57,655 nt of DNA from Halomonas caseinilytica (GCF_001662305.1 NZ_BDEP01000021.1:1-57655), one strand, 5' to 3'; positions 42,704 through 51,995 are shown, numbered from the stretch's first letter. The notes: generated by a model not told the origin, from the sequence alone. Translations and numbers: made by a program.

Positions 42704-43996
42704 ATGACTGCCACCTCATCCACGGAACACGTCGCATCCTGGTATGCGGCATCCGCGAATCCCGCACCGAGGCGCCCCGCTCTGGAAGGGGAGGTCAGTT
42801 GTGATGTCTGCGTCGTGGGTGCTGGCTTCACCGGGATCTCGGCGGCCCTGCACCTGGCCGAGCAAGGGTTCGACGTGGTGGTACTGGAAGCTTCCAGAGT
42901 GGGGTTCGGTGCGTCCGGGCGCAATGGTGGGCAGATCGTCAACAGCTACAGCCGTGACATGGACATGATCGAAGCCCGGTACGGCGCCGAGACGGCTCGC
43001 GCCCTGGGCGACATGGCCTTCGAGGGCAATCGCATCATCCGCGAACGCGTGGCCGACTACGATATCGCCTGTGACCTGCGTGATGGCAACCTTTTCGCCG
43101 CCTGTAATGCCAAACAGCTCAAGGGGTTGCGCGAGCACAAGGCGCTCTGGGAGCGCTATGGTCACCGGGAGCTGGAGCTGCTGGAGGGAGCATCGGTCAA
43201 GCGCGAGGTGAATTCGGAGCGTTATGTCGGGGCACTCGTCGATCATTCGGGCGGACACATGCATCCGCTCAACCTGGTGCTGGGCGAGGCCGCCGCCTTC
43301 GAGTCGCGGGGCGGCACGATTTACGAACAGACACCGGTGACTCGCCTGGCGCATGGCGATCCGGTGCAACTGACCACACCCGGTGGCGTGGTGCGTGCTG
43401 CTCGGGTGGTGATGGCCGGCAATGCCTACCTGCAGGGCGTGCTGCCCGAGCTGGAAGGCAAGTCCATGCCCTGCGGCACCCAGATCATCGCCACCGAGCC
43501 ACTGGAGCCGACGCGTGCCCAGGCACTGTTGCCGAACGGCATGGCGGTGGAAGACTGCAACTATCTGTTGGATTACTTCCGTCTCACCGCCGACAACCGG
43601 CTGCTCTATGGGGGCGGCGTCAACTATGGGGGGCAGGATCCGAACGATATCGAGGCAGTGATCCGACCCAAGATGGAGAAGACCTTCCCTGGCCTGAAGG
43701 ATGTCGGCGTCGAGTATGCCTGGAGCGGAACCTTCCTGATGACCCTCAACCGGCTGCCCCAGTTCGGCGTGCTCAACGATAATGTCTATTATGCTCAGGG
43801 CTATTCGGGCCATGGCGTGACCTGTACCCACCTGGCCGGACGTCTGATCGCCGAGGTCATGACCGGCCGCGACGAGCGCTTCGATGCCTTTGCCGGCCTG
43901 CCGCACCTGCCATTTCCCGGTGGGCGCATGTTGCGCGTACCGCTCTCGGCCATCGGGGCCTGGTACTACCAGACCCGGGACCGACTGGGGCTATAG
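42704..43996 (+). CDS. FAD-dependent oxidoreductase, PuuB-like, copy 2
   Basis: The 430-residue flavoprotein has VCVVGAGFTGISAALHLAEQG, RVGFGASGRNGGQIVNSYSR and YAQGYSGHGVTCTHLAGRL, and aligns along its length with the first copy. It probably oxidises a gamma-glutamylated or related amine. GGAGG lies 5 bases before the chosen ATG; a TTG four codons upstream is less likely. It is preceded by a terminator and a TATAAT box, and followed by a hairpin, so it is likely monocistronic. Confidence 0.86.
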   Translation: MTATSSTEHVASWYAASANPAPRRPALEGEVSCDVCVVGAGFTGISAALHLAEQGFDVVVLEASRVGFGASGRNGGQIVNSYSRDMDMIEARYGAETARALGDMAFEGNRIIRERVADYDIACDLRDGNLFAACNAKQLKGLREHKALWERYGHRELELLEGASVKREVNSERYVGALVDHSGGHMHPLNLVLGEAAAFESRGGTIYEQTPVTRLAHGDPVQLTTPGGVVRAARVVMAGNAYLQGVLPELEGKSMPCGTQIIATEPLEPTRAQALLPNGMAVEDCNYLLDYFRLTADNRLLYGGGVNYGGQDPNDIEAVIRPKMEKTFPGLKDVGVEYAWSGTFLMTLNRLPQFGVLNDNVYYAQGYSGHGVTCTHLAGRLIAEVMTGRDERFDAFAGLPHLPFPGGRMLRVPLSAIGAWYYQTRDRLGL

Positions 43997-44050
43997 GCCC
44001 TGGATCGTCGCCGACCGGCGACGGCCGGTCCAATCAATGTGGAAGTCTTG

Positions 44051-44076
44051 CCGGAACGCCCCTCGGGGCGTTCCGG
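44051..44076 (+). terminator. Probable terminator after the second puuB-like gene
   Basis: CCGGAACGCC and GGCGTTCCGG form a perfect 10-base stem around CCTCGG. Only a short T stretch (GTTT) follows, so strength is uncertain. Confidence 0.5.
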
Positions 44077-44178
44077 CCGTTTATGCTAGGAGCATCGGGC
44101 GCGGGAGGCGCCGTTTCCCATCGCTATCCTCGGTCTTGCTGTCGTAGAGCCGATGATGATCACAAGAGGAGGTGGAAC

Positions 44179-44736
44179 ATGAGCAAGTCGATCGTCGTGG
44201 GTACCACCCTGGCCGTGCTGGGCCTGGGTGGCATGGCCTTCGGCGCCTGGCAGATGCAGGAGGCGCAGGAGGCCCGGCAGCCGCAATATGCCGATATCAC
44301 CGGGGTCGAGCCATTGACGCGCAGCGTCGAGACGCCGCGAGAGGTCTGCGAGAACGTGACGGTCCAGCGCCAGGCGCCGACCCGTGATCCGCATCGTGTC
44401 GTCGGATCGGCTGCCGGCGCCATCGTCGGCGGGCTTCTCGGCAATCAGATCGGTGGCGGCAGCGGCAAGAAGATCGCCACCGTGGCCGGGGCGGTCGGTG
44501 GTGGCCTGGCCGGGCGCGAGGTGCAGGAGCGCATCGAGTCCGGGCAGACGGTCACCACCACCGAGCAGCGCTGTCATACGGTGACCGATACCCATCAGGA
44601 GACGACGGGCTATGAAGTGACCTGGCAGCACGATGGCGAGGTACGTACCACGCGCCTGGACAACCGGCCCGAGGGCGAGCGTGTCCGACTGGTGGATGGC
44701 CAGCCCCAGTGGAAGTCGTTGCCCGCCGAGGGATGA
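44179..44736 (+). CDS. Glycine-zipper 2TM-domain envelope protein
   Basis: The 185-residue protein has an N-terminal membrane or signal segment (VVGTTLAVLGLGGMAFGAW), a glycine-zipper region (about 75-115, GSAAGAIVGGLLGNQIGGG and VAGAVGGGLAGREV), and a beta-rich C-terminal part with Cys56 and Cys133. It resembles SlyB/YmgG-like glycine-zipper proteins of the envelope, often stress linked. AGGAGG lies 6 bases before the ATG. It is convergent with the formate dehydrogenase operon and appears unrelated to it. Confidence 0.8.
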   Translation: MSKSIVVGTTLAVLGLGGMAFGAWQMQEAQEARQPQYADITGVEPLTRSVETPREVCENVTVQRQAPTRDPHRVVGSAAGAIVGGLLGNQIGGGSGKKIATVAGAVGGGLAGREVQERIESGQTVTTTEQRCHTVTDTHQETTGYEVTWQHDGEVRTTRLDNRPEGERVRLVDGQPQWKSLPAEG

Positions 44737-44793
44737 GCGACCGTCACCCTGACCTTGGCTTGGGGCGTGGATGTCCTGCCAGGAAAGGGGCGA

Positions 44794-45024
44794 TCAAGAG
44801 GCCTGGCGGCGCTGCTCGGCCATTTGTTCGACGGCTTGCCGGGCGATCGGGCTCAGGTCGCAGTCGGCGTCGTCCAGGCAGCCGATCAGGCGTTCTTTCA
44901 TGCTGCGCGCCCAGAACTTTTCCAGGTGAGTGCGCACGCCCGCTGCGGCGTCATCGGAACTCTGCAGGTTGGCGGCAATCTGGTTGGCCATGTGAATCAG
45001 AGTGGCGCGTTGGTCGTGCTGCAT
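44794..45024 (-). CDS. fdsD: Formate dehydrogenase delta subunit
   Basis: The 76-residue protein fits FdsD: the start MQHDQRATLIHMANQIAANL and a following FWARSMKERLIGCL stretch. FdsD is needed for a stable, active soluble NAD-dependent formate dehydrogenase complex, though its exact job is unclear. It is the last gene of the operon, 10 bases after fdhD. The frame is open far upstream but in another frame of fdhD; GAGG lies shortly before this ATG. Confidence 0.88.
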   Translation of the reverse strand: MQHDQRATLIHMANQIAANLQSSDDAAAGVRTHLEKFWARSMKERLIGCLDDADCDLSPIARQAVEQMAEQRRQAS

Positions 45025-45034
45025 ATCGATGTCC

Positions 45035-45862
45035 TCAACCGGCCATGGACGCCGGTGATGGCTGGATGGCGGGGCGATGGTAGATGAGATGACGGCCCGG
45101 GCGGGCGAATCCGACCAGTAACAGGCCGGCGGTCTCGGCTTGTGCCACTGCCAGATCGGTGGCCGCCGAGACGGCGACCAGGGCGCCGAGGCCGACGCTG
45201 GCGCACTTGTGCACCATCTCGTAGCTGGCACGGCTGGAGACCAGGACGAAGCCGGCATGGCGGTCGACGGCTTCGCGAGCCAGGGCGCCGATCAGCTTGT
45301 CCAGCGCATTGTGACGACCGACATCCTCGCGGACGAGGAGGATGTCGCCGTTCAGGTCGCACCAGGCGGCGCCATGGCTGGACCCGGTAGCGGCCTGGAC
45401 CGGCTGGTACTCGCGCAATTGCACCAAGGCATGCTGGATGGCGTTGTCGCTCGGATCAGGCGCGATGACCGAAGGGATCGGTCGGATGGCCTGCTCCAGC
45501 GATTCGGTACCACAGAGGCCGCAGCCGGTCTTGCCCGACAGGCTCCGGCGACGCTGGCGCAGTTCCGCCATGCGCTGGCTGGCGATCTCCATATGAATGG
45601 CGACGCCTGCCGCTTCGTTGTGCATCTCGATGTCATAGAGCTCGTGAGGATGCTCGAGAATGCCCTCGGTCAGGCTGAAGCCGAGGGCGAAGTCTTCCAG
45701 GTCGTCGGGGCTGGCCATCATCACGGCATGGGAGATGCCGTTGTAGACCAGCGCCACGGGCGTTTCCAGGGTCAGGTCGTCGTCGCGAACAATGGCTTCC
45801 CAGGTCGGCTCCCGGTGTTCTTCGACCGGCAGCCGACCCATGCGCTCCATGTCACCCGTCAC
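45035..45862 (-). CDS. fdhD: Formate dehydrogenase accessory sulfurtransferase FdhD
   Basis: The 275-residue protein carries the CxxC pair Cys114-Cys117 (GCGLCGTESLEQ) of FdhD/FdsC and the VREDVGRHNALDKL and SSRASYEMVHKCA stretches. It passes sulfur from IscS to the molybdenum cofactor of formate dehydrogenase, a step required for activity. It overlaps the fdsA stop by four bases and lies upstream of fdsD. Confidence 0.94.
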   Translation of the reverse strand: MTGDMERMGRLPVEEHREPTWEAIVRDDDLTLETPVALVYNGISHAVMMASPDDLEDFALGFSLTEGILEHPHELYDIEMHNEAAGVAIHMEIASQRMAELRQRRRSLSGKTGCGLCGTESLEQAIRPIPSVIAPDPSDNAIQHALVQLREYQPVQAATGSSHGAAWCDLNGDILLVREDVGRHNALDKLIGALAREAVDRHAGFVLVSSRASYEMVHKCASVGLGALVAVSAATDLAVAQAETAGLLLVGFARPGRHLIYHRPAIQPSPASMAG

Positions 45863-48729
45863 GGTGCCACTCCCTGCGACGCGGGTTCTCTGGCCGCTTC
45901 GAGGAACTGGCGCTGTTCGCGATCGAAGTCATCGAAGCGCCGCTGCCAGGCCGAGGGACGGCTGACCTTTTCCACCTGTACCGCCGTGACCTTGTACTCG
46001 GGGCAGTTGGTGGCCCAGTCGGAGCTGTCGGTGGTGATCACGTTGGCACCGCTGGCCGGATGGTGGAAGGTGGTGTAGACCACCCCCGGTTGCATGCGCT
46101 CGCTGAGGCGGGCACGCAATACCGTCTGGCCGGAGCGGCTGGTGATGCCCAGCCAGTCGCCATCGGCGATGCCGCGCATTTCGGCATCGGACGGATGGAT
46201 CTCCAGGACGTCCTCGTCGTGCCAGACCTGGTTGTCGGTACGCCGGGTCTGGGCGCCGACATTGTACTGGGAGAGGATGCGCCCCGTGGTCAGCAGCAAC
46301 GGGAAGCGCCGGTTGGTGCGTTCCTCGGTGGCCACGTACTCGGTGATCGCGAAGCGTCCCAGGCCGATCGGGAAGTCGAACTCGTGCATGGTCGGCGTGC
46401 CCTCGGGATGTTCAGCGTTGCAGGGCCACTGCAGGCTGCCGAGGCGCTCGAGCTTGTCGTAGCTAACACCGGTGAAGGTCGGCGTCAACTGGGCGATTTC
46501 GTCCATGATCTCGGAGGGATGGCGATAGTCCATCGGATAGCCCAGAGCCCGGGACAGTTCGACGGTGATCTCCCAGTCTTCCTTGCCGGCACGCGGCGGC
46601 ATGACCTTGCGTACCCGGTTGATGCGTCGCTCGGCGTTGGTGAAGGTGCCGTTCTTCTCCAGGAAGCTGGAGCCGGGCAGCAGCACATGGGCGTACTTGG
46701 CGGTCTCGTTGAGGAAGATGTCCTGCACGATCAGGCAGTCCAGCGAGGTCAGCGCCGCTTCGACGTGCTGGGTGTTGGGGTCCGACTGGGCGATGTCCTC
46801 GCCCTGGACGTAGAGCGCCTTGAAGCTGCCCTCGATGGCCGCGTCGAACATGTTGGGGATGCGCAGGCCGGGCTCGTCGTCGATGGGCACGCCCCAGAGT
46901 TCCTCGAAGCGTTGGCGGGCCGTGGCGTCGGCGACGTGCTGATAGCCGGGCAGTTCGTGGGGGAAGGAACCCATGTCGCAGGAGCCCTGAACATTGTTCT
47001 GGCCGCGCAGCGGATTGACGCCGACCCCCTCGCGCCCGATGTTGCCGGTGGCCATGGCGAGGTTGGCGATGCCCATCACCATGGTCGAACCCTGACTGTG
47101 CTCGGTGACGCCCAGGCCATAGTAGATGGCGCCATTGGGGGCTTTTGCGTAGGTGCGAGCGGCGTGGCGCACGGCCGCGGCGGATACGCCGGTGACCGAT
47201 TCGACGGCCTCGGGGGAGTGGCGCTCCTCGCTGATGAAGTCGCGCCAGGCCCGGTAGGCCTCGGTGTCGCACCGCTTGGCGATGAAGTCGTGGTCTTCGA
47301 GACCCTCCGTGACCACCACGTGCGCCAGGGCATTGACCAGCGCCACGTTGGTACCCGGACGCAGCGGCAGGTGCTGGGCATCGCTGCGATGCGGGGTGTC
47401 GAGCAGGTCGATGTGGCGCGGGTCGGCGACGATCAGGCTGGCGCCTTCGCGCAGCCGGCGACGCATCAGCGAGGCAAACACCGGATGAGCATCGGTCGGG
47501 TTGGCGCCGATGACGATGATGGCGTCGGATTTCATCACCGAGTCAAAGGTCTGGGTACCGGCGGATTCGCCGAGGGTGGTCTTGAGACCATAGCCGGTCG
47601 GCGAATGGCAGACCCGAGCGCAGGTGTCGGTGTTGTTGTTGCCGAAGGCGGCGCGGATCAGCTTCTGCACCAGGTAGGTTTCCTCGTTGGTGCAGCGCGA
47701 GGAGGTGATCCCGCCGATGCTTTCGCGACCGTATTTTGCCTGGGTGGCCTTGAGGCGTTCGGCGGCGAAGCTGATGGCTTCCTCCCAGCCGACTTCGCGC
47801 CAGGGCTGGTCGATGGAATCGCGGATCATCGGGGTGGTCAGGCGGTCCTGGTGGGTGGCGTAGCCGAAGGCGAACCGGCCCTTGACGCAGGAGTGGCCAT
47901 GATTGGCGTCACCGCCCTTGTAGGGCACCATGCGCACCAGTTGATCGCCCTTCATCTCGGCCTTGAACGAGCAGCCCACGCCGCAGTAGGCACAGGTGGT
48001 GATCACGCTGTGTTCCGGCACGCCCTGATCGACCACGCTCTTCTCCATCAGCGTCGCCGTCGGGCAGGCCTGGACGCAGGCGCCGCAGGAGACGCACTCG
48101 GAGTCCATGAAGTCTTCCATCTGCCCCGGCGAGACCTTGGAGTCGAACCCTCGGCCGTCGATGGTCAGGGCGAAGGTACCCTGGACTTCTTCGCAGGCGC
48201 GTACGCAGCGCGAGCAGACGATGCACTTGCTGGGGTCGAAGCTGAAGTAGGGGTTGGAGTTGTCCTTCTCGGCGGCCAGGTGGTTCTCGCCTTCGAAGCC
48301 GTAGCGCACTTCGCGCAGGCCCACGGCGCCGGCCACGTCCTGGAGCTCGCAATCACCGTTGGCCGGACAGGTCAGGCAATCCAGCGGGTGGTCGGAGATG
48401 TAGAGCTCCATGACGTTGCGGCGCAGCCGCGCCAGCTTGGTGTTCTGAGTGGTCACCTGCATGCCGGCTTCCACTGGCGTGGTGCAGGCGGCCGGATAGC
48501 CGCGCTTGCCTTCGACCTGTACCGCGCACAGTCGACAGGAACCGAAGGCCTCGAGGTTGTCGCTGGCACATAGCTTGGGGATATTGATATCGGCGAGTGC
48601 CGCCGCCCGCAGCACTGAGGTGCCTTCGGGCACGCTGATCTCCACGCCGTCGATCGACAGGCTGACGTGGTTCTCTGACAGCCTGGCGGGGGTGCCGTAA
48701 TCCTTGTTGGGGTCGTAATAGCCGATCAT
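45859..48729 (-). CDS. fdsA: NAD-dependent formate dehydrogenase alpha subunit
   Basis: The 956-residue catalytic subunit oxidises formate to CO2 in the cytoplasm. From the N-terminus: a [2Fe-2S] domain (Cys54, 65, 68, 82), a His-Cys cluster (His114, Cys118, 121, 127), two [4Fe-4S] sets (Cys169-179 and Cys212-222), then the molybdopterin domain with [4Fe-4S] Cys246, 249, 253, 281 and the Mo ligand Cys374 (RVCHSPTGYG). The ligand is Cys, not selenocysteine. GGGAG lies 8 bases before the chosen ATG. It lies 20 bases downstream of fdsB. Confidence 0.96.
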   Translation of the reverse strand: MIGYYDPNKDYGTPARLSENHVSLSIDGVEISVPEGTSVLRAAALADINIPKLCASDNLEAFGSCRLCAVQVEGKRGYPAACTTPVEAGMQVTTQNTKLARLRRNVMELYISDHPLDCLTCPANGDCELQDVAGAVGLREVRYGFEGENHLAAEKDNSNPYFSFDPSKCIVCSRCVRACEEVQGTFALTIDGRGFDSKVSPGQMEDFMDSECVSCGACVQACPTATLMEKSVVDQGVPEHSVITTCAYCGVGCSFKAEMKGDQLVRMVPYKGGDANHGHSCVKGRFAFGYATHQDRLTTPMIRDSIDQPWREVGWEEAISFAAERLKATQAKYGRESIGGITSSRCTNEETYLVQKLIRAAFGNNNTDTCARVCHSPTGYGLKTTLGESAGTQTFDSVMKSDAIIVIGANPTDAHPVFASLMRRRLREGASLIVADPRHIDLLDTPHRSDAQHLPLRPGTNVALVNALAHVVVTEGLEDHDFIAKRCDTEAYRAWRDFISEERHSPEAVESVTGVSAAAVRHAARTYAKAPNGAIYYGLGVTEHSQGSTMVMGIANLAMATGNIGREGVGVNPLRGQNNVQGSCDMGSFPHELPGYQHVADATARQRFEELWGVPIDDEPGLRIPNMFDAAIEGSFKALYVQGEDIAQSDPNTQHVEAALTSLDCLIVQDIFLNETAKYAHVLLPGSSFLEKNGTFTNAERRINRVRKVMPPRAGKEDWEITVELSRALGYPMDYRHPSEIMDEIAQLTPTFTGVSYDKLERLGSLQWPCNAEHPEGTPTMHEFDFPIGLGRFAITEYVATEERTNRRFPLLLTTGRILSQYNVGAQTRRTDNQVWHDEDVLEIHPSDAEMRGIADGDWLGITSRSGQTVLRARLSERMQPGVVYTTFHHPASGANVITTDSSDWATNCPEYKVTAVQVEKVSRPSAWQRRFDDFDREQRQFLEAAREPASQGVAP

Positions 48730-48749
48730 GGCGATCTCTCCCTCAGCGT

Positions 48750-50285
48750 TCAACGCTGCAGGTCGTCGGGGAAATGGGTCATCACGCTCTTAACCGGGAA
48801 GGGGGTCATGCCGCCCATGGCGCACAGGGAGCCGTCTTCCATGGTTTCGCAGAGCTCGTCGAGCAACTCGAGGTTGGCGTCGCGATCCTGGTTGGCAAGG
48901 ATGCGGTCGATGACCTCCACCCCGCGGGTCGAGCCGATGCGACAGGGGGTGCACTTGCCGCAGGATTCCACCTTGCAGAATTCCATCGAGAAGCGTGCCT
49001 GTTCGGCCATGTCGACGGTGTCGTCGAACATCACCACGCCGCCGTGTCCGACTCCCGCACCGACGCCGGCGAAGGTCTCGTAGTCCAGTGGCAGGTCCCA
49101 CTGGCTCTCTGGCAGATAGGCGCACAGCGGGCCGCCGACCTGTACTGCACGTAACGGACGTTCGCTGAAGGTGCCGCCGCCGAAGTCTTCCATCAGCGTG
49201 CGAAGGGTGGTGCCGAAGGCCAGTTCGACCAGGCCGCCGCGCTTGACGTTGCCGGCCAGTTGCAGCGCCAGGGTGCCGCGCGAGCGGCCCATGCCGTAGT
49301 CAGCGTAGGCCTGTCCGCCCCGGGCGAGGATATAGGGAATCGCCGCCAGGGAGAGCACGTTGTTGACCACGGTGGGACGTCCGAATAGCCCCTCGATGGC
49401 CGGCAGCGGCGGCTTGTAGCGAACCATGCCGCGCTTGCCCTCGAGGCTCTCCAGCAGCGAAGTCTCCTCGCCGCAGATATAGGCGCCGGCGCCGAGGCGC
49501 ACTTCGAGGTCGAAGCGTCGACCGCTGCCGCGAATGTCGGCCCCCAGGTAACCGGCCTGCTCGGCCCGCGCGATGGCGTCATCGAGGATGCGATGCGCCA
49601 GGGGGTACTCCGAACGCAGGTAGATGTAGCCCTGGGTGGCGCCGACGGCGAGGCCGGCGATGGCCATGCCCTCGATCAGCATGTAGGGATCGCATTCCAT
49701 CACCAGGCGGTCCGCGAAGGTGCCCGAGTCGCCCTCGTCGGCGTTGCAGACGATGTACTTCTGGTCGCTCGGGGCATCGTGCACGGTCTGCCACTTGATG
49801 CCGGTAGGGAAGGCAGCGCCACCTCGGCCACGCAAGCCGGATGTCTTGACCTCGTCGACGATGGCCTGGGCGTCGAGGGTCAGGGCGGTTTCCAGGCCAC
49901 GGAAGCCATCGTGTGCCAGATAGTCGGCTAGCGAGAGGGGATCGGTGACGCCGATTCGGGCGAAGGTCAAGCGTTGTTGGCCAGCCAGGTAGGGAATCGA
50001 CTCGGTGAGGCCCTGGGCCAGCGGGTGGTCGGTGGCGCCCTCCAGCAAGCCGGCATCGAGAAGCCCCGGCACGTCTTCCACGCTAACCGGGCCATAGGCC
50101 ATTCGGCCGGTGTCGGTCTCGACCTCGACCAGAGGCTCCAGCCAGGCCAGGCCGCGCGAGCCGTTGCGGGTCAGGGCGATCTCGATGCCTCGGGCCTCGG
50201 CTTCGGACATCAAGCGGTCGGCCACCTCGTCGGCGCCCATCGCCAGTGCCGTGGTATCACGGGGAACGAAGACGCGAGCCATCAT
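48750..50285 (-). CDS. fdsB: NAD-dependent formate dehydrogenase beta subunit
   Basis: The 511-residue NuoF-like subunit moves electrons to NAD. It has an N-terminal thioredoxin-like domain (about 1-110), the FMN/NADH-binding stretches RGRGGAAFPTGIKW (152-165), CNADEGDSGTF (180-190) and GAGAYICGEETSLLESLEG (265-283), and a [4Fe-4S] site with Cys442, 445, 448 and 488. The NuoE-like partner is encoded upstream and overlaps it by four bases. ATG codons at 50285 and 50282 are both possible after GGAGG. Confidence 0.96.
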   Translation of the reverse strand: MMARVFVPRDTTALAMGADEVADRLMSEAEARGIEIALTRNGSRGLAWLEPLVEVETDTGRMAYGPVSVEDVPGLLDAGLLEGATDHPLAQGLTESIPYLAGQQRLTFARIGVTDPLSLADYLAHDGFRGLETALTLDAQAIVDEVKTSGLRGRGGAAFPTGIKWQTVHDAPSDQKYIVCNADEGDSGTFADRLVMECDPYMLIEGMAIAGLAVGATQGYIYLRSEYPLAHRILDDAIARAEQAGYLGADIRGSGRRFDLEVRLGAGAYICGEETSLLESLEGKRGMVRYKPPLPAIEGLFGRPTVVNNVLSLAAIPYILARGGQAYADYGMGRSRGTLALQLAGNVKRGGLVELAFGTTLRTLMEDFGGGTFSERPLRAVQVGGPLCAYLPESQWDLPLDYETFAGVGAGVGHGGVVMFDDTVDMAEQARFSMEFCKVESCGKCTPCRIGSTRGVEVIDRILANQDRDANLELLDELCETMEDGSLCAMGGMTPFPVKSVMTHFPDDLQR

Positions 50286-50773
50286 TTCACCTCCAGTGGC
50301 GTGGTGCGCAGGTCATCGACCAGGCGGTCGAAGGCTTCCGGGGTGACACGACCGTGGACGCGGTCGTCCACGCATATCGAGGGGCCACAGGCACAATTGC
50401 CCAGGCAGTAGACGGCTTCCAGGGTGATCTCCCGGTCGCGGGTGGTCTGGTGGTAGTCGATCTCGAGACTGGCCTTGGCGTGGGCTTCCAGCGCTCTGGA
50501 CCCCATTGCCTGGCATGCCTCGGCGCGGCAGATACGGACCACATGACTTCCCGGGCGGGACGTGCGGAAATGATGATAGAAACTGATCACGCCATGGACC
50601 TCGGCACGGGTCAGGCCCAGGGATTCGGCGATGATCGGTACGGAGGCGTCGGGCACGAAGCCGACGCGATCCTGAATCGCATGGAGAATCGGCAGCAGGG
50701 CGCCGGGCTTGTCCTTCAGGGCATCGACTTCGGCCTGAATCAGCTGCGGCGTCCACTCGGCGGGAGCGCTCAT
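50282..50773 (-). CDS. fdsG: NAD-dependent formate dehydrogenase gamma subunit
   Basis: The 163-residue NuoE-like protein has a helical N-terminus and a thioredoxin-fold [2Fe-2S] domain with Cys82, Cys87, Cys123 and Cys127 (ICRAEACQAMG and CLGNCACGPS). It relays electrons beside FdsB. It is the first gene of the fdsGBA-fdhD-fdsD operon, so the operon promoter is in the 130 bases before the divergent regulator. Confidence 0.95.
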   Translation of the reverse strand: MSAPAEWTPQLIQAEVDALKDKPGALLPILHAIQDRVGFVPDASVPIIAESLGLTRAEVHGVISFYHHFRTSRPGSHVVRICRAEACQAMGSRALEAHAKASLEIDYHQTTRDREITLEAVYCLGNCACGPSICVDDRVHGRVTPEAFDRLVDDLRTTPLEVK

Positions 50774-50816
50774 CGGGCATCACCTGATCGTTGTTGTGTC
50801 TATATAGGCACACCAT

Positions 50817-50904
50817 TTCATATTATGGTGGATCGGTGTGCGTCACGGTTGATTTAAAGCTAGCATTGGTATGCCAATTGCAAAATATGAAACTTGCTTC
50901 ATAT
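50817..50904. promoter_or_regulatory. Operator candidates between fdsG and its regulator
   Basis: The 7-base word TTCATAT or its complement ATATGAA occurs at 50817-50823, 50885-50891 and 50898-50904. The last two form a perfect inverted repeat with a 6-base spacer that includes the regulator start codon, as expected for autoregulation; the first lies close to the likely fds promoter. The regulator encoded here is the natural candidate to bind. Confidence 0.5.
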
Positions 50905-51964
50905 GAAACGGATACGCATCACGCCGGCCTGGTACTTCAGCGACGAGGCAGGCAATCAGATCGACCCGCAGCTGTTCGTGTTGCTCGAGGGCGTCCATCG
51001 TCATGGCAAGTTGACCGAGGCGGCGAAAATGGCCGGGGTGTCCTATCGGCATGCCTGGAACCTGCTCGGCAAGTGGCAGGAATTCTTCGGCATCAGCCTG
51101 GTCGAGCTGCAGCGTGGGCGTGGCGCGCACCTGTCGCCGCTCGGCGAGAAATTGCTGTGGGCCGAGCAGCGCGTGATCGCGCGTCTCGGTCCACAACTGG
51201 AAAGCCTGGGGTCGGAGCTCAACCTGGCCATCCAGCAGACGTTGGAAGGGGTGAAGCCCGTATTACGCTTGCATGCCAGCCACGGTTATGCGGTGGAGCT
51301 GCTGCCGGAATTTCTCGATGAGCTGCGCCTCGATCTGCAGTATTGCAGCCCTCGGGAGGCGCTGGTCGCCCTGAATCGCGGTGCTTGTGACCTGGCCGGC
51401 TTTCACCTGCCCCAGGGGCCGGTCGGTGAACGGCTGGCACGTGATTATCGCGCGTTGCTGAAACCGCGCAGCCATCGTGTGCTGCGCTTCATCACCCGCC
51501 GCCAGGGGTTGATGGTCACGCCGGAAAATCCTTGCGATATCCATGGCCTGGCCGATCTAACACGCGGCGAGGCACGTTTCATCAATCGTCAGTCCGCATC
51601 TGGTACGCGCGCCTTGCTTGACGGGTTGCTGCGGGCCGAGGGCCTATCGGCCCGTCGCATTCGTGGCTATGAGCTGGAGGAATACACCCACTCGGCGGTG
51701 GCCGCCTACATCGCGGCCGGCATGGCCGACGTGGGATTCGGGGTGGAGACGGCGGCACGGCGTTTCGGGCTCGATTTCGTGCCGCTGGCCAGCGAGGATT
51801 ATCTGCTGCTGTGCCATCATCGCAGCCTTGCCGAGCCAAGGCTGGAAAGCTTTCGGGAGGTGCTGGCCGGCCAGGCCTTCCAGGAGGCCGTTCTGGCGTT
51901 GCCGGGCTATTCGCTGAACCGGTGTGGCGAGGTCGAGGGGATCGAGGCGCTGATGGCGGGATGA
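50903..51964 (+). CDS. Transcriptional regulator with ModE-like HTH and periplasmic-binding-like sensor domain
   Basis: The 353-residue protein has an N-terminal winged helix of the ModE/LysR type (about 25-85, LLEGVHRHGKLTEAAKMAG and SYRHAWNLLGKWQEFFG) and a PBP-type ligand domain (about 105-345). Similar regulators, called FdsR in some proteobacteria, stand divergent from fds operons. The ligand could be formate or molybdate but is not visible. The ATG at 50903 is chosen; a TTG three codons earlier is possible. The start codon lies inside an inverted repeat. Confidence 0.85.
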   Translation: MKRIRITPAWYFSDEAGNQIDPQLFVLLEGVHRHGKLTEAAKMAGVSYRHAWNLLGKWQEFFGISLVELQRGRGAHLSPLGEKLLWAEQRVIARLGPQLESLGSELNLAIQQTLEGVKPVLRLHASHGYAVELLPEFLDELRLDLQYCSPREALVALNRGACDLAGFHLPQGPVGERLARDYRALLKPRSHRVLRFITRRQGLMVTPENPCDIHGLADLTRGEARFINRQSASGTRALLDGLLRAEGLSARRIRGYELEEYTHSAVAAYIAAGMADVGFGVETAARRFGLDFVPLASEDYLLLCHHRSLAEPRLESFREVLAGQAFQEAVLALPGYSLNRCGEVEGIEALMAG

Positions 51965-51966
51965 GG

Positions 51967-51995
51967 TCGACCACGCCCGGCCCGGGCGTGGTCGA
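51967..51995. terminator. GC-rich hairpin between convergent genes
   Basis: TCGACCACGCCCG and CGGGCGTGGTCGA can form a 13-base stem around GCC. It lies between the convergent regulator and NhaC genes but has no T run on either side, so at most it is a pause or barrier structure. Confidence 0.35.

Noticed and set aside
45016..45258. Longer N-terminus for fdsD reaching into fdhD
   Set aside because: The added residues are a shadow of fdhD (Pro, Ser, Arg, Trp rich); the FdsD family starts at the internal ATG used here.
46060..48573. 837-codon plus-strand frame opposite fdsA
   Set aside because: It is Gly, Val, Asp and His rich in the manner of antisense frames and has no domain; the fdsA cofactor motifs on the other strand are unmistakable.
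51967..51995. Classical terminator between the regulator and NhaC genes
   Set aside because: The stem is strong but no T run follows on either strand; kept only as a low-confidence hairpin.
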